From positions 1 to 43,835 of the forward strand of contig JAJPHF010000024.1 of assembly GCA_021325365.1 (NCBI GenBank): 43,835 nucleotides of DNA. Reading direction: 5' to 3'. The position numbers and the translations under genes were made by a program. How positions within the stretch are numbered: the first letter of the stretch is position 1; each line of letters opens with the position of its first letter. A model generated the notes under the pieces. The model was given only the letters and a program-made list of their open reading frames with translations, searched no databases and was not told the origin of the DNA. Shown piece by piece: positions 32,807 to 41,411 of this stretch. This DNA comes from Pseudomonadota bacterium (GTDB taxonomy: Bacteria; Chloroflexota; UBA6077; JAJPHF01).

Positions 32807-33514
32807 ATGGCCCGCATACTGATCGTGGACGACGAGCCGAACCTGCGGCACACGGTGGGCTACAACCTGCGCCGCGAGGGGTACGAGGTGGTGCAGGCCG
32901 CCGACGGAGAGGCAGCGCTGGCGGCCGCAGCGAGCCAGCCCCCCGACCTCGTGGTGCTGGACCTGATGCTGCCGGGCATCGACGGGCTGGAGGTAAGCCG
33001 CCGGCTGCGGCAGCAGAGCGCTGTGCCGATCCTGATGCTCACGGCCCGGGACACGGAGATCGACCGCGTGGTCGGCCTGGAAGTCGGCGCAGACGACTAC
33101 CTGGCCAAGCCGTTTTCGATGCGCGAGCTGGTGGCGCGCGTTCGGGCGATACTCCGCCGGGCCGAGCTGGATCGGGCGCTGCGACAGCCCACGACGCCCG
33201 AGCAGGTGGGCGCGAACGGGCTGACCGTGCAGCCAGGCCGTCGCCGGGTCGAGGTGGACGGGACAGCCGTGACCCTCAAGCCCCGCGAGTTCGACTTGCT
33301 GGCGTTCCTCGCCCGCCACCCCGGGCAGGTGTTCTCGCGCGCCCAACTGCTCACGAACGTCTGGGGCTACGACTACGCGGGCGACACCCGCACAGTCGAC
33401 GTCCACGTGCGGAGCCTGCGTACGAAGCTGGGCGACCGGGCCGAGGACTCGCGGTGGATCGAGACCGTATGGGGGGTGGGCTACCGCTTCCGCGAGCCGA
33501 GCGCGGAGGGCTAA
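32807..33514 (+). CDS. phoB: PhoB/RegX3-type response regulator
   Basis: 235 aa, OmpR/PhoB class. Receiver domain (residues ~1-120) with acidic pair Asp8-Asp9, phospho-acceptor Asp52 in VVLDLMLPG, and switch Lys in LAKPFSMRELVARV; a winged-helix DNA-binding domain follows (LKPREFDLLAFLARHPGQVFSRAQLL, and RTVDVHVRSLRTKLG). It activates phosphate-starvation genes; the four-unit PHO box before pstS is its obvious target. It starts 1 bp after pit and is followed by the histidine kinase after 2 bp. Confidence 0.94.
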   Translation: MARILIVDDEPNLRHTVGYNLRREGYEVVQAADGEAALAAAASQPPDLVVLDLMLPGIDGLEVSRRLRQQSAVPILMLTARDTEIDRVVGLEVGADDYLAKPFSMRELVARVRAILRRAELDRALRQPTTPEQVGANGLTVQPGRRRVEVDGTAVTLKPREFDLLAFLARHPGQVFSRAQLLTNVWGYDYAGDTRTVDVHVRSLRTKLGDRAEDSRWIETVWGVGYRFREPSAEG

Positions 33515-33516
33515 CC

Positions 33517-35505
33517 GTGCGGCCGCCGCGGGCCAGCGACAGCGAGGCCGGGCGCGGCCGTCAGCCGCTGCGCGTGCAGCTGACCGTCGCGCTGGTGGGC
33601 GTGATCCTCGTCGCCATGCTGCCGCTGGCGGCCGTCGTGCCCCGAATCGCCCGGGCACAGCAGGTCGCGACCCTCGAAGGGCGCCTCGGGGATGAGGCGC
33701 AGATCGTGGCCGACTACGTAGCCACGCTGCAAGCCGCGCGGCCGCCCAGCGCGCCGCCGCTGCTCGCCCCAGACCCCGCCTGGGACCGGCTGGCGAAGCG
33801 GCTGGGCGCGCAGGCCGAGACGCGCATCACGCTAATCGCCCTCGACGGCACCGTGGTGGGCGAGTCGCACCAGGAGCTGGCCGAGGTCGGCAACCACGCC
33901 AGCCGACGCGAGTTCCAGCAGGCGCTGGCGCAGGGACACGGGGTAGACGAGCACCTGAGCGAGACGGTCGGCTACCCGATGCTGTACGTCGCCGTGCCGA
34001 TTCGCGTCGGCGACACGGTTATCGGCGTGGCCCGCGCCGCGCTGCCGCTGGCCGACGTGAACCGGCTGGTGGACACGCTCACCCGCGCCATCCTACTGGC
34101 CGCGGGCGGCGCCGGGCTCCTGGCCGTGCTGGTCGGCCTCCTGGCCGCGCGCACGATCTCCTTGCCGCTGGCCCGGCTCAGCCGCCTGGCCGCAGCGGTG
34201 GCCGACGACCCGACCCGGGCAGCCACCGCCGCGGCGCTGCACCGCGAAGCGGGCGCGGGCCCACTGGATGCCCCGGCGTCGGACCGCTGGCGGTACACAT
34301 CCGACAGGGGGTCGGCGCGCGAGGTATCGCAGCTGGCCGGCACGCTGGACCGCTTGACGCGGGCGGTGCAGCACAGTCTGGAGCGGGTGGGGGCGGAGCG
34401 CGACCGGCTGGATGCGGTGCTCAGCAACCTGGCCGACGGGGTAGTGCTGATCGACGGCCGGGGGCGCATCGAGCGGCTGAACCCGCCAGCCGCGCAGATC
34501 GTCGGCGTACCGTCGCAGCAAGCGCCGGGCCGGACGGCGGCGGAAGCGCTGCGCGATCACGAGCTAGTGGCGCTGGTGGAGCGCGCGCGGGGGATGGAGG
34601 GGCTGCCGCGGGTGACCACCGCGTTCCTGGAGTGGCAGCAGCCGCCCCGCTTCGTGCGCGCGGCCGTCACGCGCTTCGGCCCGCCGGACGAGCGGCAGAC
34701 GCTGCTCGTCTTACAAGACCTGACGGAGCTACGGCGGCTGGAGACCGTGCGGCGCGACTTCGTCGCCAACGTCTCCCACGAGCTACGGACCCCGATCGCC
34801 GCCATCCAGGCGATGGTAGAGACGCTGCAAGACGGCGCCATCGAGGACGCCGAGGCAGCGCGCGACTTCGTGGACCGCATCGAGAACGAGGTCGACGGCC
34901 TGCACCAGCTGGTGGAGGAGCTACTGGAGCTGTCGCGGCTCGAATCGGGCCGCGCGCGGCTCGTCCGCGAGCCGGCGGACCCGGCGCGGCTGGTGGAGCA
35001 GGCCGCGCGGCGGCTCGCGCCGCTCGCCGAGCGCGCGGGCGTCGCGCTGCGGGCCGAGGCGGCCGCGGAGTTGCCGCCGGTGGACGTGGACGCCGAGCGC
35101 ATGGGCCAGGTGCTCGCCGGCGTACTGCACAACGCGGTGAAGTTCACGCCGCCCGGGGGCGAGATCGTCGTGCGCGCCGCGCGCGAGGGCGCCGGCGTGC
35201 GGCTGTCGGTCGCGGACAGCGGGGTGGGGCTGGCGCCCGACGAGTTGCCCCGCATCTTCGAGCGATTCTTCAAGGCCGGCCGGCGCGCGCCGGCGCGCGG
35301 CCAGGCGGGCGCTGCGCCAGCGGGCGGGACCGGGCTCGGGCTCGCCATCGCCAAGCACACCGTCCAGCTACACGGCGGCGCGATCTGGGCGGAGAGCGAC
35401 GGCCCCGGGCGCGGCACCACCATCCACATCAGCCTGCCCGCGTGCCCCGCAGCGCTTGCGGACGCCACCACAACCGGCTCAGGCGCCGGCACCGAGCAAA
35501 GATAG
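33517..35505 (+). CDS. phoR: PhoR-type sensor histidine kinase
   Basis: 662 aa from GTG 33517, with GGAGGG upstream. Order of domains: TM1 about residues 22-44 (LTVALVGVILVAMLPLAAVV); an extracytoplasmic domain of ~140 residues, resembling a Cache/PAS-like sensor; TM2 about 189-212; HAMP; PAS near residue 300 (LSNLADGVVLIDGRGRIERL); HisKA with phospho-His421 in FVANVSHELRTPIAA; HATPase_c with HNAVKFTPPGG, DSGVGLAPDELPRIFERF and GGTGLGLAIAKH. The large extracytoplasmic domain is longer than in E. coli PhoR and closer to Gram-positive PhoR. It partners the regulator just upstream and precedes pst. Confidence 0.93.
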   Translation: MRPPRASDSEAGRGRQPLRVQLTVALVGVILVAMLPLAAVVPRIARAQQVATLEGRLGDEAQIVADYVATLQAARPPSAPPLLAPDPAWDRLAKRLGAQAETRITLIALDGTVVGESHQELAEVGNHASRREFQQALAQGHGVDEHLSETVGYPMLYVAVPIRVGDTVIGVARAALPLADVNRLVDTLTRAILLAAGGAGLLAVLVGLLAARTISLPLARLSRLAAAVADDPTRAATAAALHREAGAGPLDAPASDRWRYTSDRGSAREVSQLAGTLDRLTRAVQHSLERVGAERDRLDAVLSNLADGVVLIDGRGRIERLNPPAAQIVGVPSQQAPGRTAAEALRDHELVALVERARGMEGLPRVTTAFLEWQQPPRFVRAAVTRFGPPDERQTLLVLQDLTELRRLETVRRDFVANVSHELRTPIAAIQAMVETLQDGAIEDAEAARDFVDRIENEVDGLHQLVEELLELSRLESGRARLVREPADPARLVEQAARRLAPLAERAGVALRAEAAAELPPVDVDAERMGQVLAGVLHNAVKFTPPGGEIVVRAAREGAGVRLSVADSGVGLAPDELPRIFERFFKAGRRAPARGQAGAAPAGGTGLGLAIAKHTVQLHGGAIWAESDGPGRGTTIHISLPACPAALADATTTGSGAGTEQR

Positions 35506-35522
35506 CGGGGCCGGCCGGGGCA

Positions 35523-35576
35523 TTTACAGACCACTTACAACTCGCTCGCAGTCTCCTCATATCCGCTCTCTAGACT
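35523..35576 (+). promoter_or_regulatory. Four-unit PHO box and -10 box of the pst operon
   Basis: Four hexamers repeat every 11 bp: TTTACA (35523), CTTACA (35534), CTCGCA (35545) and CTCATA (35556). This is the direct-repeat spacing used by PhoB/PhoP-class regulators (TTNACA-N5). A TAGACT -10 box lies at 35571-35576, 9 bp after the last unit, so the PHO box takes the place of the -35 element. The pstS start is 33 bp further on. Confidence 0.75.
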
Positions 35577-35608
35577 TCCGGTGAACGATGAGAGAAGGGA
35601 GATTGCGA

Positions 35609-36742
35609 ATGACCAAGCGATGCGGCAGGGCGCCGGCGCTCGGCGCGACACTCCTGGCCCTGGGATTGCTGGCGGCAGCGGCGTGCGGCCCGGCCAGAAC
35701 GCCCACTGGCGGCGCCTCGACGAGCCAGAGCAGCCAGGGCGCGCAGCCGACCGCGGGCGAGGCGCGGGCGCTCACCGGCGCGGGCGCCACCTTCCCCGCG
35801 GTGCTCTACTCCAAGTGGTTCGACGAGTACGACAAGGCGGCCGGCGTCCAGGTGAACTACCAGGCGATTGGCTCGGGCGGCGGGATCAAGAGCATCTCGG
35901 ACGAGACCGTCGATTTCGGCGCGAGCGACGCGCCGCTCACCGACGAGCAGCTCAAGGACGCGAAGGGCGGCGCGCTGCTGCACATCCCGATGACCCTCGG
36001 TTCGGTCGTCGTGACGTACAACCTGCCCGGCTACAACGGCTCGCTCAAGCTGACGGCCGACACGCTGGCCGGCATCTACCTGGGCGAGATCACGCGGTGG
36101 AACGACCCGCGGTTGGTCGCCGACAACGCGGCGCTCGCGCCGGTGGACAAGAGCATTGCAGTGGTGCACCGGTCGGACGGATCGGGCACGACCGCGATCT
36201 TCACGGACTACCTGAGCGCGGTGAGCCCGGCGTGGCGGCAGCGGGTGGGCACCAGCACGTCCGTAAACTGGCCGGTTGGACTGGGGGGCAAGGGCAACGA
36301 GGGGGTGGCCGGCGAGGTCAAGCAGAACGACTACTCGCTCGGGTACGTCGAACTGATCTACGCTCTCCAGAACAAGCTGGGCGTGGCGCAGCTCAAGAAC
36401 CGCGCCGGCCAGTTCGTCGAGCCGTCCGTCGCCTCGACCACGGCTGCGGCGGCCGGGGTGGCCGAGACGATTCCCGACGACCTGCGCGTGTCGATCGTGG
36501 ACGCGGCGGGGGACGACGCCTACCCGATCGCGGGCTTCACCTACCAGCTCGTCTATCAGAACATGACCGACCGAGCGAAGGCCGCGGCGCTGGCCAAGCT
36601 GCTCTGGTGGGAGATCCACGAGGGACAGCAGTACTGCGCCGACCTCGGCTACGCGCCGCTGCCCGCAGCGATCGTGCAGAAGGCCGAGGCGAAGATCGAA
36701 GCGATCACGGGCGACGGGCTGCCCGCCCTCGGGGCCAGCTAG
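35609..36742 (+). CDS. pstS: Phosphate-binding lipoprotein PstS
   Basis: 377 aa from ATG 35609, with AAGGGAG upstream; ATG 35588 is in frame but lacks a ribosome site. The lipoprotein signal is LGLLAAAACG (lipobox LAAAAC, lipidated Cys), so the protein is anchored outside the membrane. Phosphate-binding motifs: LTGAGATFPAVLYSKWFDEY, IGSGGGIKSI, DFGASDAPLTDEQL, and VVHRSDGSGTTAIFTDYL. It delivers phosphate to PstCA. It is the first gene of pstSCAB-phoU, directly behind the PHO box. A Ser/Gln/Thr-rich linker follows the lipidated Cys. Confidence 0.96.
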   Translation: MTKRCGRAPALGATLLALGLLAAAACGPARTPTGGASTSQSSQGAQPTAGEARALTGAGATFPAVLYSKWFDEYDKAAGVQVNYQAIGSGGGIKSISDETVDFGASDAPLTDEQLKDAKGGALLHIPMTLGSVVVTYNLPGYNGSLKLTADTLAGIYLGEITRWNDPRLVADNAALAPVDKSIAVVHRSDGSGTTAIFTDYLSAVSPAWRQRVGTSTSVNWPVGLGGKGNEGVAGEVKQNDYSLGYVELIYALQNKLGVAQLKNRAGQFVEPSVASTTAAAAGVAETIPDDLRVSIVDAAGDDAYPIAGFTYQLVYQNMTDRAKAAALAKLLWWEIHEGQQYCADLGYAPLPAAIVQKAEAKIEAITGDGLPALGAS

Positions 36743-36751
36743 GGCGCCCCG

Positions 36752-37810
36752 ATGACCCGAAACGATCCGGGGCTTGCCGACTCGAAAGACCTGGCTGCCG
36801 TGGGCAGCAACTCCGTCGAAAGCCGCGCCGGGGGAGGGGGGCCTGGCAGTGGCGACCGTCTCGCTGGGGGCGGCGGGGGAGCGGCGGACCGCTGGTTCAG
36901 CGCGGCCACGGTGGCGACTGCCGCCGGTGCGGTGCTGACGTTCGCAGCGCTGGTGGCGCTGCTGGCTGCTTACGCCGCGCCGGCGATGGGCCGGTTCGGC
37001 GTCGGGTTCTTGACGACGACCACCTGGGACCCCGTCTTCGAGCGCTTCGGCGCGGCGCACCTGATCTACGGCACGCTCGTGACGTCGGCGGTAGCGCTAC
37101 TGATCGCCACGCCGCTAGGCGTGGGCGCGGCGCTGTTCGTGGCCGAGTACGCGCCGCGCTGGCTGGGCGATCCGGTCTCGTTCGTCGTGGAGCTGCTGGC
37201 CGTCGTCCCCAGCATCATCTACGGGCTGTGGGGGTTCTTCGTGCTCGCGCCCGCGATGCGCTACACGGTCGAGCCCGCGCTCCAGCGCTCGGCGGGCCAG
37301 GTGCCGGTACTGGGCGCGCTGTTCGCGGGCCCGATCCTGGGACGCGACCTGCTGGTCGGCGGGGTGATCCTGGCGGTCATGATCCTGCCAACGGTCATGG
37401 CGATCACGCGTGAGGTGTTCCGCGCGGTGCCCGACACCCAGCGGGAGGGGATGGTCGCGCTGGGGGCGACCAAGTGGGAGGTCGTCAGGAACGCGGTGCT
37501 GCCCTACGCGCAGGGGGGCATCGCGGGCGCCGCCGGGCTAGGCCTGGCGCGGGCGCTGGGGGAGACGATGGCCGTGACGATGGTGGTGGGGAACAGCTCG
37601 AGCGCGATTAGCGCGTCGCTGTTCACGCCCGGCTACACGATGGCCAGCGCGATCGCCAACCAGTTCACCGAGGCCGACAAGGAGATCTACTTTAGCGCGA
37701 TCGTCGAGGTCGCGCTGGCGCTGCTGCTCGTCTCGACGCTGGTGAACCTGCTGGCGCGCGTGCTGGTCTGGCGCTTCGTGCGGAGCGTTGGCGTCGACGT
37801 GGCAGTGTAG
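36752..37810 (+). CDS. pstC: Phosphate ABC transporter permease PstC
   Basis: 352 aa. The first ~45 residues are a Gly/Ser-rich cytoplasmic extension; six transmembrane segments follow, starting near VATAAGAVLTFAALVALLAAY. The family EAA-like loop reads REVFRAVPDTQREGMVALGATKWEVV, the contact site for PstB. Other markers are PSIIYGLWGFFVLAPAM and ALGETMAVTMVVGN. It forms the membrane channel with PstA, whose gene follows after 8 bp. It starts 9 bp after pstS. Confidence 0.95.
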   Translation: MTRNDPGLADSKDLAAVGSNSVESRAGGGGPGSGDRLAGGGGGAADRWFSAATVATAAGAVLTFAALVALLAAYAAPAMGRFGVGFLTTTTWDPVFERFGAAHLIYGTLVTSAVALLIATPLGVGAALFVAEYAPRWLGDPVSFVVELLAVVPSIIYGLWGFFVLAPAMRYTVEPALQRSAGQVPVLGALFAGPILGRDLLVGGVILAVMILPTVMAITREVFRAVPDTQREGMVALGATKWEVVRNAVLPYAQGGIAGAAGLGLARALGETMAVTMVVGNSSSAISASLFTPGYTMASAIANQFTEADKEIYFSAIVEVALALLLVSTLVNLLARVLVWRFVRSVGVDVAV

Positions 37811-37818
37811 GAGGCAGG

Positions 37819-38718
37819 ATGGCGGTGGGAGCGGGCGCCGCGGGCGCGGCTGTCGCGCGGCGACGGCTGAGCGCGGCGGCGCCGGGCGAGCGGCGGCGGC
37901 GCATCGTCAACGCGGCGGCCACGGGCCTGATCGCCGCCGCGGCCGCGCTGAGCAGCCTCGTGCTCGTCCTGATACTCGGCTACGTCGCGTGGCAGGGGCT
38001 ACCGGCCCTCAACCTGCCGTTCTTCACCGAGCGGCCACGGCCCTACGGGGAGGTCGGCGGCGGGGTGGCGCCGGCCATCCTCGGCACGCTGATCATGCTG
38101 CTCGTCGCGGCGCTGCTCAGCGTGCCGCTCGGGATCGGCACGGCCATCTACCTCGCGGAGTTTGGGCGGGGGGCGTTCGCGCGGCTCGTGCGGCTGGTGG
38201 TGGACCTGCTGGCGGGGCTGCCGTCCATCGTCGTCGGGGTGTTCGTGTGGGCGCTGCTAGTCCGCCACGTGGTAGGCCAGTACTCGGGCCTGGCCGGCGC
38301 TGTGGCCCTGGCGATCATCATGGTGCCGATAATGACGCGCAGCGTGGAGGAGATCCTGCGGCTGGTGCCCGACGCGCTGCGCGAGAGCGCGCTCGCGCTG
38401 GGGGTGCCCCGCTGGCGCACGATCCTGGGCGTCGTGCTGCCCACGGCGCGTGTGGGCGTCATCACGGGCGTGGCGCTGTCGCTGGCGCGGGCGGGCGGCG
38501 AGACGGCGCCGCTGCTGCTCACCGCGCTGGGCAACCAGTTCTTCAGCTTCAATCTGCTCGGGCCGATGGCGGCGCTGCCGGTTCAGATTTACACGTATGC
38601 CGTCTCGCCCTACGACGACTGGCACACGAAGGCATGGGGGAGCGCGCTGATTCTCGTGCTGGTGGTCGGCTGCCTCAGCCTCGCCGCCCGCGCGGTGACC
38701 GGCCGGGCGCGATGGTGA
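37819..38718 (+). CDS. pstA: Phosphate ABC transporter permease PstA
   Basis: 299 aa from ATG 37819, with TAGGAGGCAGG upstream. Six transmembrane segments follow a basic N terminus. Family motifs: GIGTAIYLAEFGRG, LAGLPSIVVGVFVWALLV, the EAA loop SVEEILRLVPDALRESALALGVPRWRTI, and ARAGGETAPLLLTALGN. It partners PstC in the high-affinity phosphate channel. Next gene pstB begins 36 bp later. Confidence 0.95.
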   Translation: MAVGAGAAGAAVARRRLSAAAPGERRRRIVNAAATGLIAAAAALSSLVLVLILGYVAWQGLPALNLPFFTERPRPYGEVGGGVAPAILGTLIMLLVAALLSVPLGIGTAIYLAEFGRGAFARLVRLVVDLLAGLPSIVVGVFVWALLVRHVVGQYSGLAGAVALAIIMVPIMTRSVEEILRLVPDALRESALALGVPRWRTILGVVLPTARVGVITGVALSLARAGGETAPLLLTALGNQFFSFNLLGPMAALPVQIYTYAVSPYDDWHTKAWGSALILVLVVGCLSLAARAVTGRARW

Positions 38719-38754
38719 CGGCGCCTCCCTGGCAGCATGCGGGAGGGAGAAGGT

Positions 38755-39573
38755 ATGCAAGCGACCGCAGAGACCGACGAGACCGGCGTGACCCCCGCGC
38801 CGGCGCCGGCGCTGCGCATCGAACGCCTGTCGGCCTGGTACGGCGCCCACCAGGCGATCCGCGACGTGAGCTTGCGCGTCCCGGCCAACTGCGTGACGGC
38901 CATCATCGGGCCCTCCGGCTGTGGGAAGTCCACGGCGCTGCGTTGTCTCAACCGGATGCACGAGGTCGTCCGGGGCGCCCGTGTGGAGGGGCGGGTGCTG
39001 CTGGACGACGCGGACGTGTACGCGCCCGGCGTCGACGCGGTCCGTGTGCGGCGCCGCATCGGCATGGTCTTCCAGAAGCCCAATCCGTTTCCGATGATGT
39101 CCATCTACGACAACGTGGTCGCGGGCCTCCGCCTGAGCGGCGAAGCGCGGGGGCGCGATCTGGACACCGTGGTGGAGGAGAGCCTGCGCGCCGTGGGGCT
39201 GTGGGACGAGGTGAAGGGGAAACTGCGGCAGTCGGGCGCCTCGCTGTCCGGCGGACAGCAGCAGCGGCTCTGTCTCGCGCGGGCGCTGGCGGTGGAGCCG
39301 GAAGTGCTCCTGATGGACGAGCCGTGCTCGGCGCTCGACCCGGTGGCGACGTACAAGATCGAAGAGCTAATGGAGGCGCTGAAGGACCGCTACACGATCG
39401 TCATCGTGACCCATAACATGCAACAGGCATCGCGGGTGTCGGACTACACGGCGTTCTTCCTGGCCGGCGAGGACCGCGTTGGGGAGCTGATCGAGTATGG
39501 CCGTACGGACAGCCTGTTCACAGCTCCGCGGGACCGACGGACCGAGGATTACATCACTGGCCGCTTCGGCTGA
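38755..39573 (+). CDS. pstB: Phosphate ABC transporter ATPase PstB
   Basis: 272 aa from ATG 38755, preceded by GGGAGGGAGAAGG; ATG 38737 is in frame but overlaps the ribosome-site region. A ~20-residue N-terminal extension precedes the ATPase. Walker A is [19 protein letters not shown] (PstB-typical RCLNRM), then [16 protein letters not shown] [15 protein letters not shown], signature [16 protein letters not shown], Walker [15 protein letters not shown]-loop [19 protein letters not shown], and the C-terminal [22 protein letters not shown]. The motifs are specific enough to assign PstB. It energises PstCA. Confidence 0.97.
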   Translation: MQATAETDETGVTPAPAPALRIERLSAWYGAHQAIRDVSLRVPANCVTAIIGPSGCGKSTALRCLNRMHEVVRGARVEGRVLLDDADVYAPGVDAVRVRRRIGMVFQKPNPFPMMSIYDNVVAGLRLSGEARGRDLDTVVEESLRAVGLWDEVKGKLRQSGASLSGGQQQRLCLARALAVEPEVLLMDEPCSALDPVATYKIEELMEALKDRYTIVIVTHNMQQASRVSDYTAFFLAGEDRVGELIEYGRTDSLFTAPRDRRTEDYITGRFG

Positions 39574-39666
39574 GAGGCGCCGACGGCGCCGGCCGCGCGG
39601 CGGCTGCGGCGGGCGGCCCGGAAGCCGACGCGCTCGGCGACCCGTGGTTGGGACAGGAGCGCTATC

Positions 39667-40332
39667 GTGCCACGCCAAGGGTATCATCTAGAGCTTCAGA
39701 ACCTGCAAGACCAGGTGCTGTTGCTGGGCAGCATGGTCGACAAGGCGGTGGGCCGGGCGATGGAGAGCCTCGTTCGCCACGACTTCGACCTGGCCCGAAG
39801 CGTCGTCCGCGACGACCAGATTGTCAACCGCAAGCGGTTTCAGATCGAGGAGCAGGGCATTCATCTCATCGCCACGCAGCAGCCGATGGCGTCCGACCTT
39901 CGCTCGATCGTGGCCATGCTCAGCATCGTGGTGGACCTGGAGCGCATTGGGGACTACGCGGTGGGCATCGCCAAGATCACGCTGATGCACCAGGAGCCCC
40001 CGCTGCTGGCGTCGCTGCCCGACATCCCGCGCATGGCCGAGCGCGGGCGCGCCATGCTGCGCCGCAGCCTCGACGCCCTGGTCGTGCTGGACACCGATGC
40101 GGCGCGGGCCATCGCCGACGAGGACGACGCCGTCGACGCCCTGTACGACGGTGTGTACCACGAGCTCATTCGGCAGATGATCGAGAATCCCCGCGACGTG
40201 GACCGGGCAACCTGGCTGATGTGGGTCAGCCACAATCTGGAGCGTATCGCCGACCGCGTGACCAACGTCTGCGAGCGCATCATCTACAAGGCGACCGGAG
40301 AGCTAGTCGAGATCAACGTCTCGACCTACTAA
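39667..40332 (+). CDS. phoU: Phosphate signalling regulator PhoU
   Basis: 221 aa from GTG 39667, with GGACAGGAG upstream. Two tandem three-helix PhoU units: LQNLQDQVLLLGSMVDKAVG with DLRSIVAMLSIVVDLERIGDYAV, and a second with WLMWVSHNLERIADRVTNVCERIIY. The conserved DLERIGDYA and NLERIADRVTN metal-binding motifs are intact. It links PstB to PhoR and shuts the Pho response when phosphate is plentiful. It is the last gene of the operon, 93 bp after pstB, followed by a long hairpin. Confidence 0.96.
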   Translation: MPRQGYHLELQNLQDQVLLLGSMVDKAVGRAMESLVRHDFDLARSVVRDDQIVNRKRFQIEEQGIHLIATQQPMASDLRSIVAMLSIVVDLERIGDYAVGIAKITLMHQEPPLLASLPDIPRMAERGRAMLRRSLDALVVLDTDAARAIADEDDAVDALYDGVYHELIRQMIENPRDVDRATWLMWVSHNLERIADRVTNVCERIIYKATGELVEINVSTY

Positions 40333-40343
40333 GCATTGGATCA

Positions 40344-40388
40344 AGCCGGGGGTGTGGATGGGGCTGCGCCCCACCTACACCCCCGGCT
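40344..40388 (+). terminator. Long hairpin at the end of the pst-phoU operon
   Basis: A 45-base palindrome with outer arms AGCCGGGGGTGT / ACACCCCCGGCT (12 bp, perfect) and an inner TGGGGC-TGC-GCCCCA stem, separated by two mismatches. No U-tract follows. It lies between two convergent genes, so it may act on both strands. Confidence 0.65.
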
Positions 40389-40409
40389 CAGAGACCAGCA
40401 TAGCGGCGG

Positions 40410-40730
40410 CTACGCATCGAGATCGAAGAGGACGGTACGGCCGCCGTGGCCGGGCGGCTCGACCTCGCCGCGGCCCTCGTAGCGCCAGAAGCTGGGCCAC
40501 AGGCGATGCGCCTTCAGGAAGTTCGCCAGCGCGGCCGGCGTCTCGCCGCTGAAGGTGACCCGTAGCCGGTCGCCGTCCGCCTCCAGCCGGTAGCCGGTCA
40601 GGTGGTAGTTCTCGCGCAGGCGCCGCCGCGTCGCGGAGTCACGCAGCATGGCGAGAAACGTCGCCTGCTCCGCCTCGGCGCCGGGCGCGAGCCGGCCCAG
40701 CCACACCGCGGTCGGCGAACGCTGCTGCAT
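40410..40730 (-). CDS. Hypothetical protein, ~106 aa
   Basis: 106 aa from ATG 40730, preceded by GGGAGGG. Helical N-terminal part (EAEQATFLAMLRDSATRRRLRENYHLTGY) and a following beta-rich part (LEADGDRLRVTFSGETPAALANFL, then FWRYEGRGEVEP and VLFDLDA). No family is recognised. It is convergent with phoU and divergent from the receiver-like gene at 40859. Length, ribosome site and mixed secondary structure favour a real gene. Confidence 0.6.
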   Translation of the reverse strand: MQQRSPTAVWLGRLAPGAEAEQATFLAMLRDSATRRRLRENYHLTGYRLEADGDRLRVTFSGETPAALANFLKAHRLWPSFWRYEGRGEVEPPGHGGRTVLFDLDA

Positions 40731-40812
40731 AGGCCCTCCCGTAAGGGAGTATACGTGGCATCGGACTCGACGCGGCACCAGTCGGCGCGAGCGCCCGGCC
40801 GCCGCGGTGGGG

Positions 40813-40818
40813 CTATAA
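40813..40818 (+). promoter_or_regulatory. Candidate -10 box for the receiver-like gene
   Basis: TATAAT in GGGGCTATAATCGC, 41 bp before the start. The GCTATAATCG context matches that at 13449-13458. No -35 match. Confidence 0.5.
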
Positions 40819-40858
40819 TCGCGCGTCCGGGTGACGACAGGCCCGGACCGGGGGAGCC

Positions 40859-41230
40859 GTGGCCGAAAGACTGGTGCTGGCGCTGGTGCCCGACCTGATG
40901 TTCGCGACGCAGATCGAGCAGGTGCTGGAGCGCCTCGGCTACTTGCCCGGCTTTGCGCCGAACGCGGCCGCGCTGCTGGAGCGCGCCCGCACGGATCGTC
41001 CCCGTCTGATGCTCCTCGACCTCGCGGCGCGCGGGACCGACGTGCCAACGACCATTCGTGCGCTGAAAGACGATGCGACGACGCGCGCCGTGCCCGTCGT
41101 CGCCTTCGGCCCGCACCTCGACGAGGCGGCGCGCGCGGCCGCGCAGGCGGCGGGCGCCGACGCGGTCGTCGCCAACTCCAAGCTCGCCTTCGACCTGCCG
41201 GGGCTGCTCGCGCGCTACGCGGGGGAGTGA
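40859..41230 (+). CDS. Degenerate response-regulator receiver-like protein
   Basis: 123 aa from GTG 40859, with GGGGGAG upstream. The fold of a stand-alone receiver domain is visible: LVLALVPDLMFATQIEQVLERLGY, LMLLDLAARGTD (Asp at the usual phosphorylation site), VPVVAFGPHLDEAARAAAQAAGADAVV, and a Lys in ANSKLAF. The usual N-terminal acidic pair (DD/ED) is replaced by PD, so Mg2+ binding and phosphorylation are doubtful. No kinase or output domain is attached. It may act as a phosphorylation-independent docking protein; this is inference. Confidence 0.75.
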   Translation: MAERLVLALVPDLMFATQIEQVLERLGYLPGFAPNAAALLERARTDRPRLMLLDLAARGTDVPTTIRALKDDATTRAVPVVAFGPHLDEAARAAAQAAGADAVVANSKLAFDLPGLLARYAGE

Positions 41231-41373
41231 TCTAACCTCACACACGCGTCGCCAGATAGTCCCTTCCACCGGCGTCCAGTTGCAGCGGCAGTAGAGTTTG
41301 GTTGGCCCGAGCTTTGCCAGGGAACGAGCAGCCAACTGCCATGCGGGTGACAGCGGACCGAAATCCGATGGCG

Positions 41374-41379
41374 TATACT
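41374..41379 (+). promoter_or_regulatory. Candidate -10 box for the substrate-binding protein gene
   Basis: TATACT in GGCGTATACTGGCG, 33 bp before the start codon. No convincing -35 box. Confidence 0.4.
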
Positions 41380-41411
41380 GGCGTCCGGCATCACCCGATT
41401 GAGGAGAAAGG

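Noticed and set aside
35570..37060. Long minus-strand open frame opposite pstS and pstC
   Set aside because: The plus strand encodes unmistakable PstS and PstC.
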